In this document: positions 24,405 to 33,479 of the stretch, piece after piece
Numbering within the stretch: the stretch's first letter is position 1
Layout: every line of letters begins with the position of its first letter
DNA from: Anaerolineae bacterium
Lineage (GTDB): Bacteria > Chloroflexota > Anaerolineae > Aggregatilineales > Phototrophicaceae
Reading direction: 5' to 3'
Assembly (NCBI GenBank): GCA_026645945.1
Contig: JAPKMO010000009.1
Coordinates: 1-59,791, forward strand
Length of the DNA stretch: 59,791 nt
The notes under the pieces: model-generated
Told to the model about the DNA's origin: nothing
The model's database searches: none
Seen by the model: the letters and a program-made list of their open reading frames with translations, nothing else
Translations under genes and position numbers: made by a program

Positions 24405-24530
24405 GAGGGTGAGTCGTCTATAAAAGACCAATTCCAATGGCTCGTGTCGGCGGGCGGCGTTCCGCGTTACAATTCGTCCCGCAGTAGTCGCTAAACCGGA
24501 TAGTTCGGAAACAGATTGAGGAGAAGCCCT

Positions 24531-26342
<1,812 letters not shown>

Positions 26343-26363
26343 AAATCGCTTTTGCAGCGCAAA

Positions 26364-26387
26364 AGGGGCGCACGTCGGTGCGCCCCT
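26364..26387. terminator. Perfect hairpin between convergent pepF and the small membrane protein gene
   Basis: AGGGGCGCAC-GTCG-GTGCGCCCCT forms a 10-bp stem with a 4-base loop. On the minus strand it is followed by TTTT, on the plus strand by TTTTT twelve bases later, so it probably ends transcription of both convergent genes. Confidence 0.7.
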
Positions 26388-26412
26388 CATGAATCGTTTT
26401 TCCGGTTCGGCA

Positions 26413-26745
26413 TCACTCGCTCAGATTGGGCGCGTAGCCGTTAAAGTGTGTGTGCGCGGGCAGCGACCGGACGGCGTTGATTGTCCCCAGGACGGCCAGC
26501 ACCAGCAGGCTGAAAACCTCGCCGGCCAGCGCAAACGGCAGCACGCCCCCCGCGCCCAGCAGCGACCCGCCGACAAACCCCATAAAAACCGCGAACAGGA
26601 CGCTTTGCGCCACCAGCGCCGCCGTGCCTTCCAGCATGTCGCGCAGGCTGCCCCACTGACCATAAGCATACCCGAATCGCTGCGCCAGCGGCAGCGCCAG
26701 CGCCAGGATAAACAGCCCCATAAAGACCAGCCATAACACCAACAT
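26413..26745 (-). CDS. Small polytopic membrane protein
   Basis: A 110-residue protein with three predicted membrane helices ('MLVLWLVFMGLFILALALPL', 'ALVAQSVLFAVFMGFVGGSL' and 'LAGEVFSLLVLAVLGTI'), ending 'PAHTHFNGYAPNLSE'. The frame is open further upstream but ATG 26745 is preceded by GAGAGGG at eight bases and begins exactly at the first helix. No family is recognised. It converges with pepF; upstream is a decayed region with toxin and TIR fragments. Confidence 0.65.
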   Translation of the reverse strand: MLVLWLVFMGLFILALALPLAQRFGYAYGQWGSLRDMLEGTAALVAQSVLFAVFMGFVGGSLLGAGGVLPFALAGEVFSLLVLAVLGTINAVRSLPAHTHFNGYAPNLSE

Positions 26746-26880
26746 GATGATTTCCCTCTCATACCCGGCCACGTCGTTACAGTCTTTATTAAACGCCGGT
26801 TCGGGCGGCGGCGCGTCCGGCGGGGGGTGGAACTTGGCGCCCGGCTTTGGGATGAAACGCGCTGTCCGCCAAAGGGTGGA

Positions 26881-26988
26881 GCGGGCGGCCTGGCGCTGTT
26901 CTGCCCGATCACCGGCCACGTCAAGGGCTGTCTGTTTGAGGCCGCCATTCCCCAGGGGCTGCCGGTCAGCGGCGTGATTTTAGCGGGC
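26881..26988 (+). pseudogene. MazF/PemK toxin remnant
   Basis: A 36-codon stretch reads 'GLALFCPITGHVKGCLFE' then 'AAIPQGLPVSGVILAG'. This matches the middle of MazF ('GLALVCPITSxVKGYPFEV', 'LPxGLPVSGVVLADQVKSLDW'). Both the N-terminal ribonuclease part and the C-terminal helix are missing and sequence on either side is unrelated, so only a scrap remains. The region 26746-27622 otherwise holds a TIR fragment and repeats, and no intact gene. Confidence 0.65.
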
Positions 26989-27096
26989 GCGCCCGCCGCC
27001 CCTACGACACGAAACGATCATCCCGGATTTCACCTTTCCCGACAGCGCAAATGATATGATTGTGTCATATTGTAAATACATACGCTCATATGCTAA

Positions 27097-27312
27097 AGAG
27101 GTGATACAGCTGCGTCCGACCTGCCGCCCCACCGCAGCCGCGTATTTTTATCCTACGCCCGCGCCGATGACGAAGCCTTCGTTTTCAAAATCTGCCATGC
27201 GCTCAAAACCCAGGGTTTCGGCCCCCGGTACAACCGCGAAAACATGACCCGCGACGGCTCGCCCTTCACGCAGGCCATCGGCGATGTCGCCTGGGAGGCG
27301 TTGTATACATAA
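27097..27312 (+). pseudogene. TIR-domain fragment (start lost, C-terminus cut by repeat element)
   Basis: The frame encodes 'HRSRVFLSYARADDEAFV' then 'FKICHALKTQGFGPRYNRENM', the first beta-alpha-beta of a TIR domain ('RVFISYARADDE.FV..L...L...GF.VW.DRE'). There is no ATG, GTG or TTG in frame; a good site AGAGGTGA (27097-27104) and ATG 27090 are in other frames, so the start is frameshifted. After about 60 residues, half a TIR, the stop TAA lies at the edge of the palindromic element. The catalytic Glu region is absent. A 6-base dyad ATATGA-N5-TCATAT (27054-27070) precedes it. Confidence 0.6.
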
Positions 27313-27318
27313 ACCCGC

Positions 27319-27387
27319 CAGACAGTGGGCTTAAGCCCACTGTTCTGCTATCAGATCAATTGGTTTGTGGATAGGTTCTTAAGCCAT
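27319..27387. repeat. Dispersed palindromic intergenic element, copy 3
   Basis: AACCCGCCAGACAG runs into the perfect 22-base palindrome (27322-27343), then GCTATCAGATCAAT and GGTTTGTGGATAGGTTC. The same order and near-identical text recur inverted at 42243-42339, showing a conserved element of about 70-90 bases. Confidence 0.8.
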
Positions 27388-27463
27388 CTGGCTAACCAGG
27401 CAGAAAGCCCACTAAAGGAGCTGTTAATAATCTTGTTGCAGCCCTTTTAGCCCCTTCAGCTTT

Positions 27464-27605
27464 CTCCGTGCCTCTGCCCCTTTGCGATCTTTGCGTTATG
27501 TTTTTTCTCTGCGCCCCTGAACTTCTGCGCCTTTGCGTTAGGCTTTCCCCCGCGTCTTTGCCGCTTCGCGCGCTTTGCGTTATGTTTTTACCCACACTCG
27601 GAACT
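27464..27605. repeat. Tandem 'CTTTGCG(TT)' low-complexity repeat upstream of ilvD
   Basis: Units such as CTTTGCGATCTTTGCGTTATG, CGCCTTTGCGTTAGG and CGCTTTGCGTTATG recur three times over 140 bases, with CCTCTGCCCC and TTCTGCGCC between. Two copies of GCGTTATGTTTTT (27494 and 27579) show partial tandem duplication. It directly precedes the ilvD ribosome-binding site, so the ilvD promoter must lie in or upstream of it. Confidence 0.55.
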
Positions 27606-27622
27606 TTTCAGGAGCAGTTGTT

Positions 27623-29338
27623 ATGTCCGACTCACCCACCATCCGTGACCAGCTCGCCGCGCTCAACGCCCGCAGCCGGGCGCTGCTGGCCGGCGACGAC
27701 CGCGCCGCCGCCCGTTCCATGCTCAAAGCCATCGGCCTGAGCGACGACGACCTGGCGAAACCGCTGATCGGCATCGCCAACACCTGGACGGAAATCGGCC
27801 CGTGCAATTTTCACCTCAACCGGCTGGCCGCCCGCATGAAGGCCGGCATCCGCGCCGCCGGCGGCACGCCGCTGGAGTTCAACACCATCAGCATCAGCGA
27901 CGGCATCACGATGGGGACGGAGGGCATGAAAGCCTCGCTCATCAGCCGGGAATTGATCGCCGACAGCATCGAACTGATTGGCCGCGCCAACTACTTCGAC
28001 GGCATCATCGCCCTGTCCGCCTGCGACAAAACCATCCCCGGCACGATCATGGCGCTGCTGCGGCTGAACGTGCCGTCGCTGATGCTCTACGGCGGCTCGA
28101 TTGCGCCCGGCCATTACAACGGCAAAGACCTGACCGTGCAGGACGTGTTCGAGGCCATCGGCGCGTATGCGGCGGGGCGCATCAGCCGGGAAGAATTTAA
28201 AGCCGTAGAAGATTTGGCCTGCCCCGGCCCCGGCGCGTGCGGCGGGCAGTTCACCGCCAACACCATGGCGACCGTCAGCGAGATTATAGGCATCTGCCCG
28301 ATGGGTATGGCCGACGTGCCGGCAATGGCCGATGCCAAAGACGATGTGGCCTTCCGCTGCGGCGAGCTTATCCTCAAAATGATCGAGATGGATCTGCGCC
28401 CCCGGCAGATTATCACGCGCGCCGCGCTGGAAAACGCCATCGCGGCGGTGGCCTGCACCGGCGGCAGCACCAACGGCGTGCTGCATACGCTGGCCTTCGC
28501 CCGCGAGGCCGGCATCCCCTTCAGCCTGGACGATATCGAAGCCATCAGCAGCCGCACCCCGCTGATCGCCGACCTTAAACCGACCGGGCGCTACACCGCT
28601 CTGGATGTGCATAAAGCCGGCGGCATCCGCCTGATCGCGCAGCGGTTGGTCGAAGGCGGCTATGTGGACGGCGGCGCGCTGACCGTCACTGGGCGCACCC
28701 TGGCCGAAGAAGCCGCCTCTGCCGTCGAAACGCCCGGCCAGGACGTGATTCGCCCGCTGGCCGACCCGATCAGCCATCACGGCGGCCTGTACATCCTGCG
28801 CGGCAACCTGGCCCCCAATGGCGCGGTCATCAAACTGAAGGGCAGCGAGCCGCGCCAGCATCGCGGGCCGGCGCGCATCTTCAACCGTGAGGAGGACGCT
28901 ATGCAGGCCGTCCAGTCGCAGCAGGTCAAAGCCGGCGACGTGGTGGTGATCCGCTACGAAGGCCCGGTCGGCGGGCCAGGAATGCGCGAAATGCTGGGCG
29001 TGACGGCGGCCATCACCGGGCAGGGGCTTGGCCGCGACGTGCTGCTCATCACCGATGGGCGTTTTTCCGGGGCGACACACGGCCTGTGCGTCGGCCACAT
29101 CGCGCCGGAAGCGATGGTCGGCGGCCCGATTGGCCTGCTGCAAGAAGGCGATATAGTGAGCATAGACGTGGATGCGCGGCTGTTAAGCGTAGAACTGGAC
29201 GACGCGGAACTGGAACGCCGCCGCGCCGCCTGGCAGGCGCCCACGCCGCATTACACCAGCGGCGTGATGGCGAAATACGCCCGCACCGCCTCCCAGGCCG
29301 ATGACGGTGCGGTGACGATTATCAGCACAAGTTTGTAG
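27623..29338 (+). CDS. ilvD: Dihydroxy-acid dehydratase
   Basis: A 571-residue Fe-S dehydratase converting 2,3-dihydroxy-isovalerate or -methylvalerate to the 2-keto acid in valine and isoleucine synthesis. Cluster cysteines are in '[10 protein letters not shown]', '[11 protein letters not shown]' and '[16 protein letters not shown]'. '[27 protein letters not shown]' and '[20 protein letters not shown]' are family signatures, the latter carrying the catalytic Ser. ATG 27623 follows AGGAGCAGTTGTT. A hairpin terminator at 29365 follows. Other branched-chain genes are absent nearby. Confidence 0.97.
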   Translation: MSDSPTIRDQLAALNARSRALLAGDDRAAARSMLKAIGLSDDDLAKPLIGIANTWTEIGPCNFHLNRLAARMKAGIRAAGGTPLEFNTISISDGITMGTEGMKASLISRELIADSIELIGRANYFDGIIALSACDKTIPGTIMALLRLNVPSLMLYGGSIAPGHYNGKDLTVQDVFEAIGAYAAGRISREEFKAVEDLACPGPGACGGQFTANTMATVSEIIGICPMGMADVPAMADAKDDVAFRCGELILKMIEMDLRPRQIITRAALENAIAAVACTGGSTNGVLHTLAFAREAGIPFSLDDIEAISSRTPLIADLKPTGRYTALDVHKAGGIRLIAQRLVEGGYVDGGALTVTGRTLAEEAASAVETPGQDVIRPLADPISHHGGLYILRGNLAPNGAVIKLKGSEPRQHRGPARIFNREEDAMQAVQSQQVKAGDVVVIRYEGPVGGPGMREMLGVTAAITGQGLGRDVLLITDGRFSGATHGLCVGHIAPEAMVGGPIGLLQEGDIVSIDVDARLLSVELDDAELERRRAAWQAPTPHYTSGVMAKYARTASQADDGAVTIISTSL

Positions 29339-29364
29339 TCGGCAGTCAATTGTCTACAATGGAG

Positions 29365-29393
29365 CGCCCCGTTCGAGATCGAGCGGGGCGTTT
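29365..29393 (+). terminator. Rho-independent terminator of ilvD
   Basis: CGCCCCG (29365-29371) pairs with CGGGGCG (29384-29390), loop of 12, followed by TTT. It starts 26 bases after the ilvD stop. Confidence 0.75.
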
Positions 29394-29503
29394 GTATCGG
29401 GTGATGACCCCTAAATATTTGCCCGCATGGAAAGACAAAACGAAGGGCATTATAAATACGAGGCCACAGAACGCCAAAAAGAGACCGTCGGGCGATTTCC
29501 GCT

Positions 29504-29788
29504 TCTGCCCGATCCAGAAAGTTGTTATGGATCGTCGAGAGCCACAGCGAACACCTGCTGCGGCGGCTTCAGCGGCGCATCGCCGAAGTGGAAAGCGCCT
29601 TTGCCTCGCCGGAAAACATCAAGATGTACTTTTGTGGGAAAGGCAGCAGCGGTTCGACGATTCGCCCCGTTAAAGTAGACATCTTCGGCCAAATCCTCGA
29701 CTGGCCCGAAAACTTCTTCGGCGGCCTCACCGGCGACCTCGAAAAAATGGCGATGGCCGCGCTGCAAAGGGCGCGTAATGGTCGTTGA
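29504..29788 (+). pseudogene. C-terminal fragment of a DUF3696-type AAA ATPase
   Basis: The frame reads 'SRKLLWIVESHSEHLLRRL', 'QRRIAEVE', then 'KVDIFGQILDWPENFFGGL' and 'TGDLEKMAMAALQRA'. 'ESHSEHLLRRLQRRIAE' and 'WP.NFF....GDL..M..A' are the conserved end of SMC/OLD-like AAA ATPases with a DUF3696 tail, common in conflict and defence operons. Walker A and most of the ATPase are missing and no start codon precedes the homology, so it is a remnant. Its stop overlaps the ATG of a PIN-like start, as in an intact two-gene operon. Confidence 0.6.
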
Positions 29789-29888
29789 AGTCGTGGACAC
29801 CAACGTATGGGTCAACATGGACAGGCCCGGATTATCTGGCAGAAAAGTTGTAATCTCCCCCCCAAAAAAACACGCAACAAATGTCTGA
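29778..29888 (+). pseudogene. Truncated PIN-like protein start (remnant)
   Basis: ATG 29778 overlaps the AAA fragment's stop and encodes 'MVVEVVDTNVWVNMDRP', matching the first strand and first acidic residue of PIN nucleases ('VVDTNVWVNA'). After about 17 residues the match ends and the frame stops at 29886-29888. It appears to be the truncated second gene of an AAA ATPase plus PIN pair. With only 36 codons the call rests on one motif and the operon overlap. Confidence 0.4.
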
Positions 29889-29898
29889 ACATTTGTTC
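29887..29898 (+). promoter_or_regulatory. SOS-box-like dyad upstream of the phage portal gene
   Basis: GAACATTTGTTC matches the LexA operator pattern GAAC-N4-GTTC exactly. It lies inside the larger dyad AACAAATGT-CTGA-ACATTTGTT (29876-29897). TATAGT (29922-29927) is a -10 candidate downstream; the portal ATG is 100 bases away. An SOS-controlled prophage gene is the natural reading, but LexA binding is inferred. Confidence 0.5.
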
Positions 29899-29998
29899 AC
29901 CCTGCGCCGCCGGTAATGGCCTATAGTGAAAGGACAGACCGCTCGCGGAGGCGCGCGCTCAGGCGCGCCCCGGCGATGTTCAGGTGAGGAGTGAAAGT

Positions 29999-31462
29999 AT
30001 GTTCCAACGGCTGTCCACCCTGTTTAACCGGCGGCTGCGGCCCGCGCCACATCTGGCCGCCGTCGCCCGGCACAACGATTTTCGCTGGCCGAACCTGGCC
30101 GAAGCCCAGTCCTTCAGCCTGGTGTACCAGCAGTCGCCCTGGGTGTACGTGGCGATCAACCGCATCGCAGAGGCGGCGGCGCTGGTGCCGCTGCGCGTGC
30201 GGCGGCTGGACGGCGAGCGCCGTGTCGAAATCGAACGCCACCCGCTCGAAGATTTGCTGGACGCGCCCAACCCGTTCCTCAGCCGCTTTGAGCTGATCGA
30301 ACAGACCATCGGCGCGCTGGAACTGACCGGCAGCGCCTACTGGTTTCTGGCCGGGGACGAGTCCGGCGTGCCGGTCGAAATCTGGCCGCTGCGCCCCGAC
30401 CGCATGTGCATCATCCCCGACCCGGCGCGCTATCTGCGCGGTTATATCTACGAAATTGACGGCCAGCGCATTCCGCTCGAACCGGAGGAGGTGGCGCACT
30501 TCAAACGCTGGCATCCAGCCAACGACTATTACGGCCTTTCGGCACTGGAGGCGGCCCGGCTGGCGATTGCCGGCGACCGGGCAATGGCGGAATGGAATCG
30601 AAACACTTTCGGGCGCGATAACGGCGTCCCGGCGGGCATCGTGCAGATCAAAGAACCGGTCTCCGACGCCGACTTCGAGCGCATCAAAAGCGAGTGGCGG
30701 CAGAGCTACGGCGGCCCGCAGCGGCGCACCGCTTTTTTGCGCGGCGGGGGCATCGAATGGCAGAATATCGGCCTCAGCCACAACGAACTGGACTTCCTTA
30801 AGGGGCGGCTGGCACACCGCGACGAAATCCTCAACGTTTTTGGCGTCCCGGTGGGGCTTATCAGCGAAAACGCGACCGAAGCCAACGCCCGCGTGGCCGA
30901 ACGGCTGTTCATCGAACGCACGCTGTGGCCCAAACTGGTGCGCCTGGCGCAAAAGATCACCCAGGAACTGCTGCCGTTCTGGCCGGGCGACTGCGTGGCC
31001 GAATTCGAGGACATCCGCCCCACTGACCAGCAGGCGCGGCTGGACGACATCCGCACCGCTTACCCCATTCTGAGCATCAACGAAATCCGCCGGCGCTATT
31101 ATCACCTGCCGCCGGTTGAGTGGGGTGCGCTGCCGGTGGGGATGCCGGCGCAAAAACAAAACACAGAGACTCAAAGACTCAGAGACACAGAGGAGGAAAG
31201 CGAGGGCGACCGCCTTCTGGAAGCCGGCGCTTCCGGCAAAGCGGCGCTGGACGAACTGGCGCGCTGGGAACGTTTCGCGCTCAAACGCTGGGGGCAGCCC
31301 GACAGCCGCCCGTTCCAGGTGCGCGCCCTGCCGCAAGACCTGGCTTTTGAAGTTTCGGCGGGGCTGCTGGCGGCGGCGGACGCGGCCTCTGCCCGGCAGG
31401 TATTCCGCGCCGCGCGGGAAAGGCTGGCCGCGCCGCAAAAAGACGAAACGCCGGCGGCCTGA
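29999..31462 (+). CDS. Phage portal protein, HK97 family
   Basis: A 487-residue portal protein, the ring at the capsid vertex through which DNA passes. Family landmarks are 'QQSPWVYVAINRIAEAAALVPLRV', 'HPLEDLLDAPNPFLSRFELIEQTIGALELTGSAYWFL', 'HFKRWHPANDYYGLSALEAARLAIAGDRAM' and 'DEILNVFGVPVGLI'. ATG 29999 follows GAGGAGTG. Near residues 386-402 an in-frame low-complexity repeat (ACACAGAGACTCAAAGACTC, from 31161) encodes 'QNTETQRLRDTEEES'. No terminase, protease or capsid gene is adjacent. The gene is intact but isolated, 13 kb from other phage-like genes on the opposite strand. Confidence 0.92.
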   Translation: MFQRLSTLFNRRLRPAPHLAAVARHNDFRWPNLAEAQSFSLVYQQSPWVYVAINRIAEAAALVPLRVRRLDGERRVEIERHPLEDLLDAPNPFLSRFELIEQTIGALELTGSAYWFLAGDESGVPVEIWPLRPDRMCIIPDPARYLRGYIYEIDGQRIPLEPEEVAHFKRWHPANDYYGLSALEAARLAIAGDRAMAEWNRNTFGRDNGVPAGIVQIKEPVSDADFERIKSEWRQSYGGPQRRTAFLRGGGIEWQNIGLSHNELDFLKGRLAHRDEILNVFGVPVGLISENATEANARVAERLFIERTLWPKLVRLAQKITQELLPFWPGDCVAEFEDIRPTDQQARLDDIRTAYPILSINEIRRRYYHLPPVEWGALPVGMPAQKQNTETQRLRDTEEESEGDRLLEAGASGKAALDELARWERFALKRWGQPDSRPFQVRALPQDLAFEVSAGLLAAADAASARQVFRAARERLAAPQKDETPAA

Positions 31463-31645
31463 GCGTCGGTTAAACTCCGGCGCTGATTCGTTTCTACGCT
31501 GGGCATTGAGGGGAGCTGGTCCGCGCGGTTTGTCAGCCGCGTGGGGTGATTTTCGTCCCGATTCCGCCGCCGGCGGCGACAGCCGCGCCCGCGCCGTCGT
31601 ATAGCTGGATGAAACCACTCGCCTGCCGGGGAAAGGATAACGACG

Positions 31646-32071
31646 GTGGCGACGATTGTGATTCCAGAAACCCACCGAGATTTAATCGAAGGGCCGTACA
31701 ACGCGGCGCTGACGACCATGATGCCGGACGGCCAGCCGCAGACCACGCCGGTGTGGTGCAATGCCGCCGGCGGCGACATCCTCATCAACACCATGCGCGG
31801 TTTTCGGAAAGAAAAAAACATGCGCGCCAACCCGCACGTTTCGCTGCTGGCTTATGATCCGCGCAGCCCGCTGCGGAACATCGAAGTTCGCGGCCTGGTG
31901 GTGGAGATGACCGAAACGGGCGCGCTCGAACACCTGGACGAACTGACGCGCCTGTATATGAACAAACCCAACGCCCGCTTTTTCGGCGATTCTGTGCCGG
32001 CCGAACTGGCGGCGCGGTATCAACCCGTCAAAATCACTATCAGGCCGACCCGCATCCGGGCCGAAGGATAA
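31646..32071 (+). CDS. PPOX-class (F420/FMN split-barrel) oxidoreductase, copy 1
   Basis: A 141-residue protein of the pyridoxamine-phosphate-oxidase-like split-barrel fold. 'AALTTMMPDGQPQTTPVWCNAAGGDILINTMRGFRKEKNMRANPHVSLL' is the cofactor-binding signature of F420-dependent PPOX-class proteins, which reduce small substrates with reduced F420 or bind flavin or heme. GTG 31646 is the start, after GAAAGGATAACGACG. It is followed seven bases later by a paralogue, so the two likely form an operon and perhaps a heterodimer. The 180 bases upstream hold no recognisable gene. Confidence 0.85.
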   Translation: MATIVIPETHRDLIEGPYNAALTTMMPDGQPQTTPVWCNAAGGDILINTMRGFRKEKNMRANPHVSLLAYDPRSPLRNIEVRGLVVEMTETGALEHLDELTRLYMNKPNARFFGDSVPAELAARYQPVKITIRPTRIRAEG

Positions 32072-32077
32072 ACAACG

Positions 32078-32503
32078 ATGGGCGAACCTATCCCGGAATC
32101 CCACTGCGATCTGCTGGTCGAAGCCGTTCATGGCGTGCTGACAACGGTGATGCCAAACGGCCAGCCGCAGAACAGCATCGTCTGGGCGGACTACGACGGC
32201 CAATACGTGCTGGTGAATACCACGCTCGAACGCCAGAAGGGGCGCAACATGAGCGCCAACCCGCGCGTGACGCTGCTGGTGATTGACCCCCGCGACGGCA
32301 GCCGCTGGATCGAAGTGCGCGGAACGGTCGTGGAGATGACCACCGAAAACGCTGAAGCCCACGCCGACCGGCTGACGCGGCTGTACACCGGCAAACGGCA
32401 TTTTTACGGCGACATCTATCCGGTTGAACAGCGGGAGCGCGAAACGCGCGTGGTCGTCAAAATCCTGCCGCTGAAGGTGGCGGTGGACGCCATCTTCCGT
32501 TAA
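32078..32503 (+). CDS. PPOX-class (F420/FMN split-barrel) oxidoreductase, copy 2
   Basis: A 141-residue paralogue of the preceding gene: 'GVLTTVMPNGQPQNSIVWADYDGQYVLVNTTLERQKGRNMSANPRVTLLVIDP' aligns residue for residue with copy 1. The 'RGTVVEMT' strand and 'HADRLTRLYTGKRHFYGDIYP' substrate loop differ most from copy 1. PPOX proteins act as dimers with the active site at the interface, so two adjacent copies could mix. The substrate is unknown. F420 use is inferred from the family and phylum, since no F420 synthesis gene is in the window. Confidence 0.85.
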   Translation: MGEPIPESHCDLLVEAVHGVLTTVMPNGQPQNSIVWADYDGQYVLVNTTLERQKGRNMSANPRVTLLVIDPRDGSRWIEVRGTVVEMTTENAEAHADRLTRLYTGKRHFYGDIYPVEQRERETRVVVKILPLKVAVDAIFR

Positions 32504-32595
32504 GCGGCCACAGCGGTTGAGGCGGGAACAACAAACAGGGGGCGAGGCAAACCTCCCCCCTGCGGGTGGTCATCAAAATAATTCAACCGGCGGGT

Positions 32596-33447
32596 TTATT
32601 TGTCGTCGGTGGCGCGCAGCCGCCGCGAGACGACGATCACGGCCAGCAGCCCCAGCGCCATCAGCGCGAAGGCCCCCATGTTCGAGCCGCCCGCCGCCAG
32701 ATCATCGAAGAAGCCGGTTTGCGGCAGCGCCGTCGGCACAACCGCGCCGGGCGTCGGCACCAGTCCTTCGGGAGTAGGTGTCGCCTCGCCGCCGCCCTGT
32801 CCCGGCGTGGGCGGGGCCAGCAAAATCGCCAGGGCGGTGGCGGTCAGCGCCACGTCGCTCGGCCCCAGCGCCTCCTGCGTGGGCGGCGTCAGCAAAAATT
32901 CCGCCGTCTGCGTCAGCTCTAAAGCCGTCTGGGTTTGGAAGGCCTGCGCGGCCAGTTCGGTCGGGTCGAGTGTGGGCGTATCGGTCGGCGTCGGGAACGG
33001 CGTATCGGTCGGCAGCGGCGTATCGGTCGGCGGAACGGCAGCCGTTTCGGTCAACTGCTGGGCGATAATGACGGCGGCGGTCTGCGTGAGGACAAGCTGC
33101 GCCTCAACGGTCGCGTTCTGCTGCACGATGAAAGTAGCCGTTAACTGCGTGGGCGTGGGGGCCTGCGGGCGGGACACCAACACCAGCACAACGATCAGGC
33201 CGATGACGAACAAGCCGATCATCAAAGCGGCGATGATGATGAAGGTGCGGTTGGGGCCGCCGCCTTCCTCGCCTTCTTCTTCAATCAGCGGCATATCTTC
33301 TTCAAAATTGAAGCCCTGCTCATCGTCCAGGCCGATGTCCTCCGGCTCATCGCCAAAATCAAACGTTCCACCATTATCGTCCGCTTCGTCGCCGAAGTCG
33401 TCGAAGTTAAAATCGTCATCTTCCAGGTCTCGTCGGTTGAAAGTCAT
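32596..33447 (-). CDS. Membrane protein with acidic N-terminus and LPQTG sorting signal
   Basis: A 283-residue protein. Residues 1-65 are strongly acidic ('LEDDDFNFDDFGDEADDNGG'). A membrane helix at about 69-92 is followed by an extracellular Thr/Pro-rich region ('PPTDTPLPTDTPFPTPTDTP'). The C-terminus has LPQTG, a hydrophobic stretch ('MGAFALMALGLLAVIVV') and a basic tail 'SRRLRATDDK', the layout of a sortase substrate. Two anchors plus a cytosolic acidic domain are unusual for sortase substrates. It is the last gene of the eight-gene minus-strand operon (32-base gap). No sortase is in the window. Confidence 0.8.
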   Translation of the reverse strand: MTFNRRDLEDDDFNFDDFGDEADDNGGTFDFGDEPEDIGLDDEQGFNFEEDMPLIEEEGEEGGGPNRTFIIIAALMIGLFVIGLIVVLVLVSRPQAPTPTQLTATFIVQQNATVEAQLVLTQTAAVIIAQQLTETAAVPPTDTPLPTDTPFPTPTDTPTLDPTELAAQAFQTQTALELTQTAEFLLTPPTQEALGPSDVALTATALAILLAPPTPGQGGGEATPTPEGLVPTPGAVVPTALPQTGFFDDLAAGGSNMGAFALMALGLLAVIVVSRRLRATDDK

Positions 33448-33479
33448 GTCTTCTCCCCTCTGGTTCGAGGCGCCTGCCG

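Noticed and set aside
27632..29143. 503-codon open frame antisense to ilvD
   Set aside because: It is a mirror of the GC-rich ilvD gene, has His/Gln/Ala-rich nonsense composition and no recognisable domain, while ilvD itself is fully conserved.
31463..31645. Remnant phage gene after the portal gene
   Set aside because: Several short open frames exist but none shows a recognisable motif or a stable frame; I see nothing supportable in this gap.
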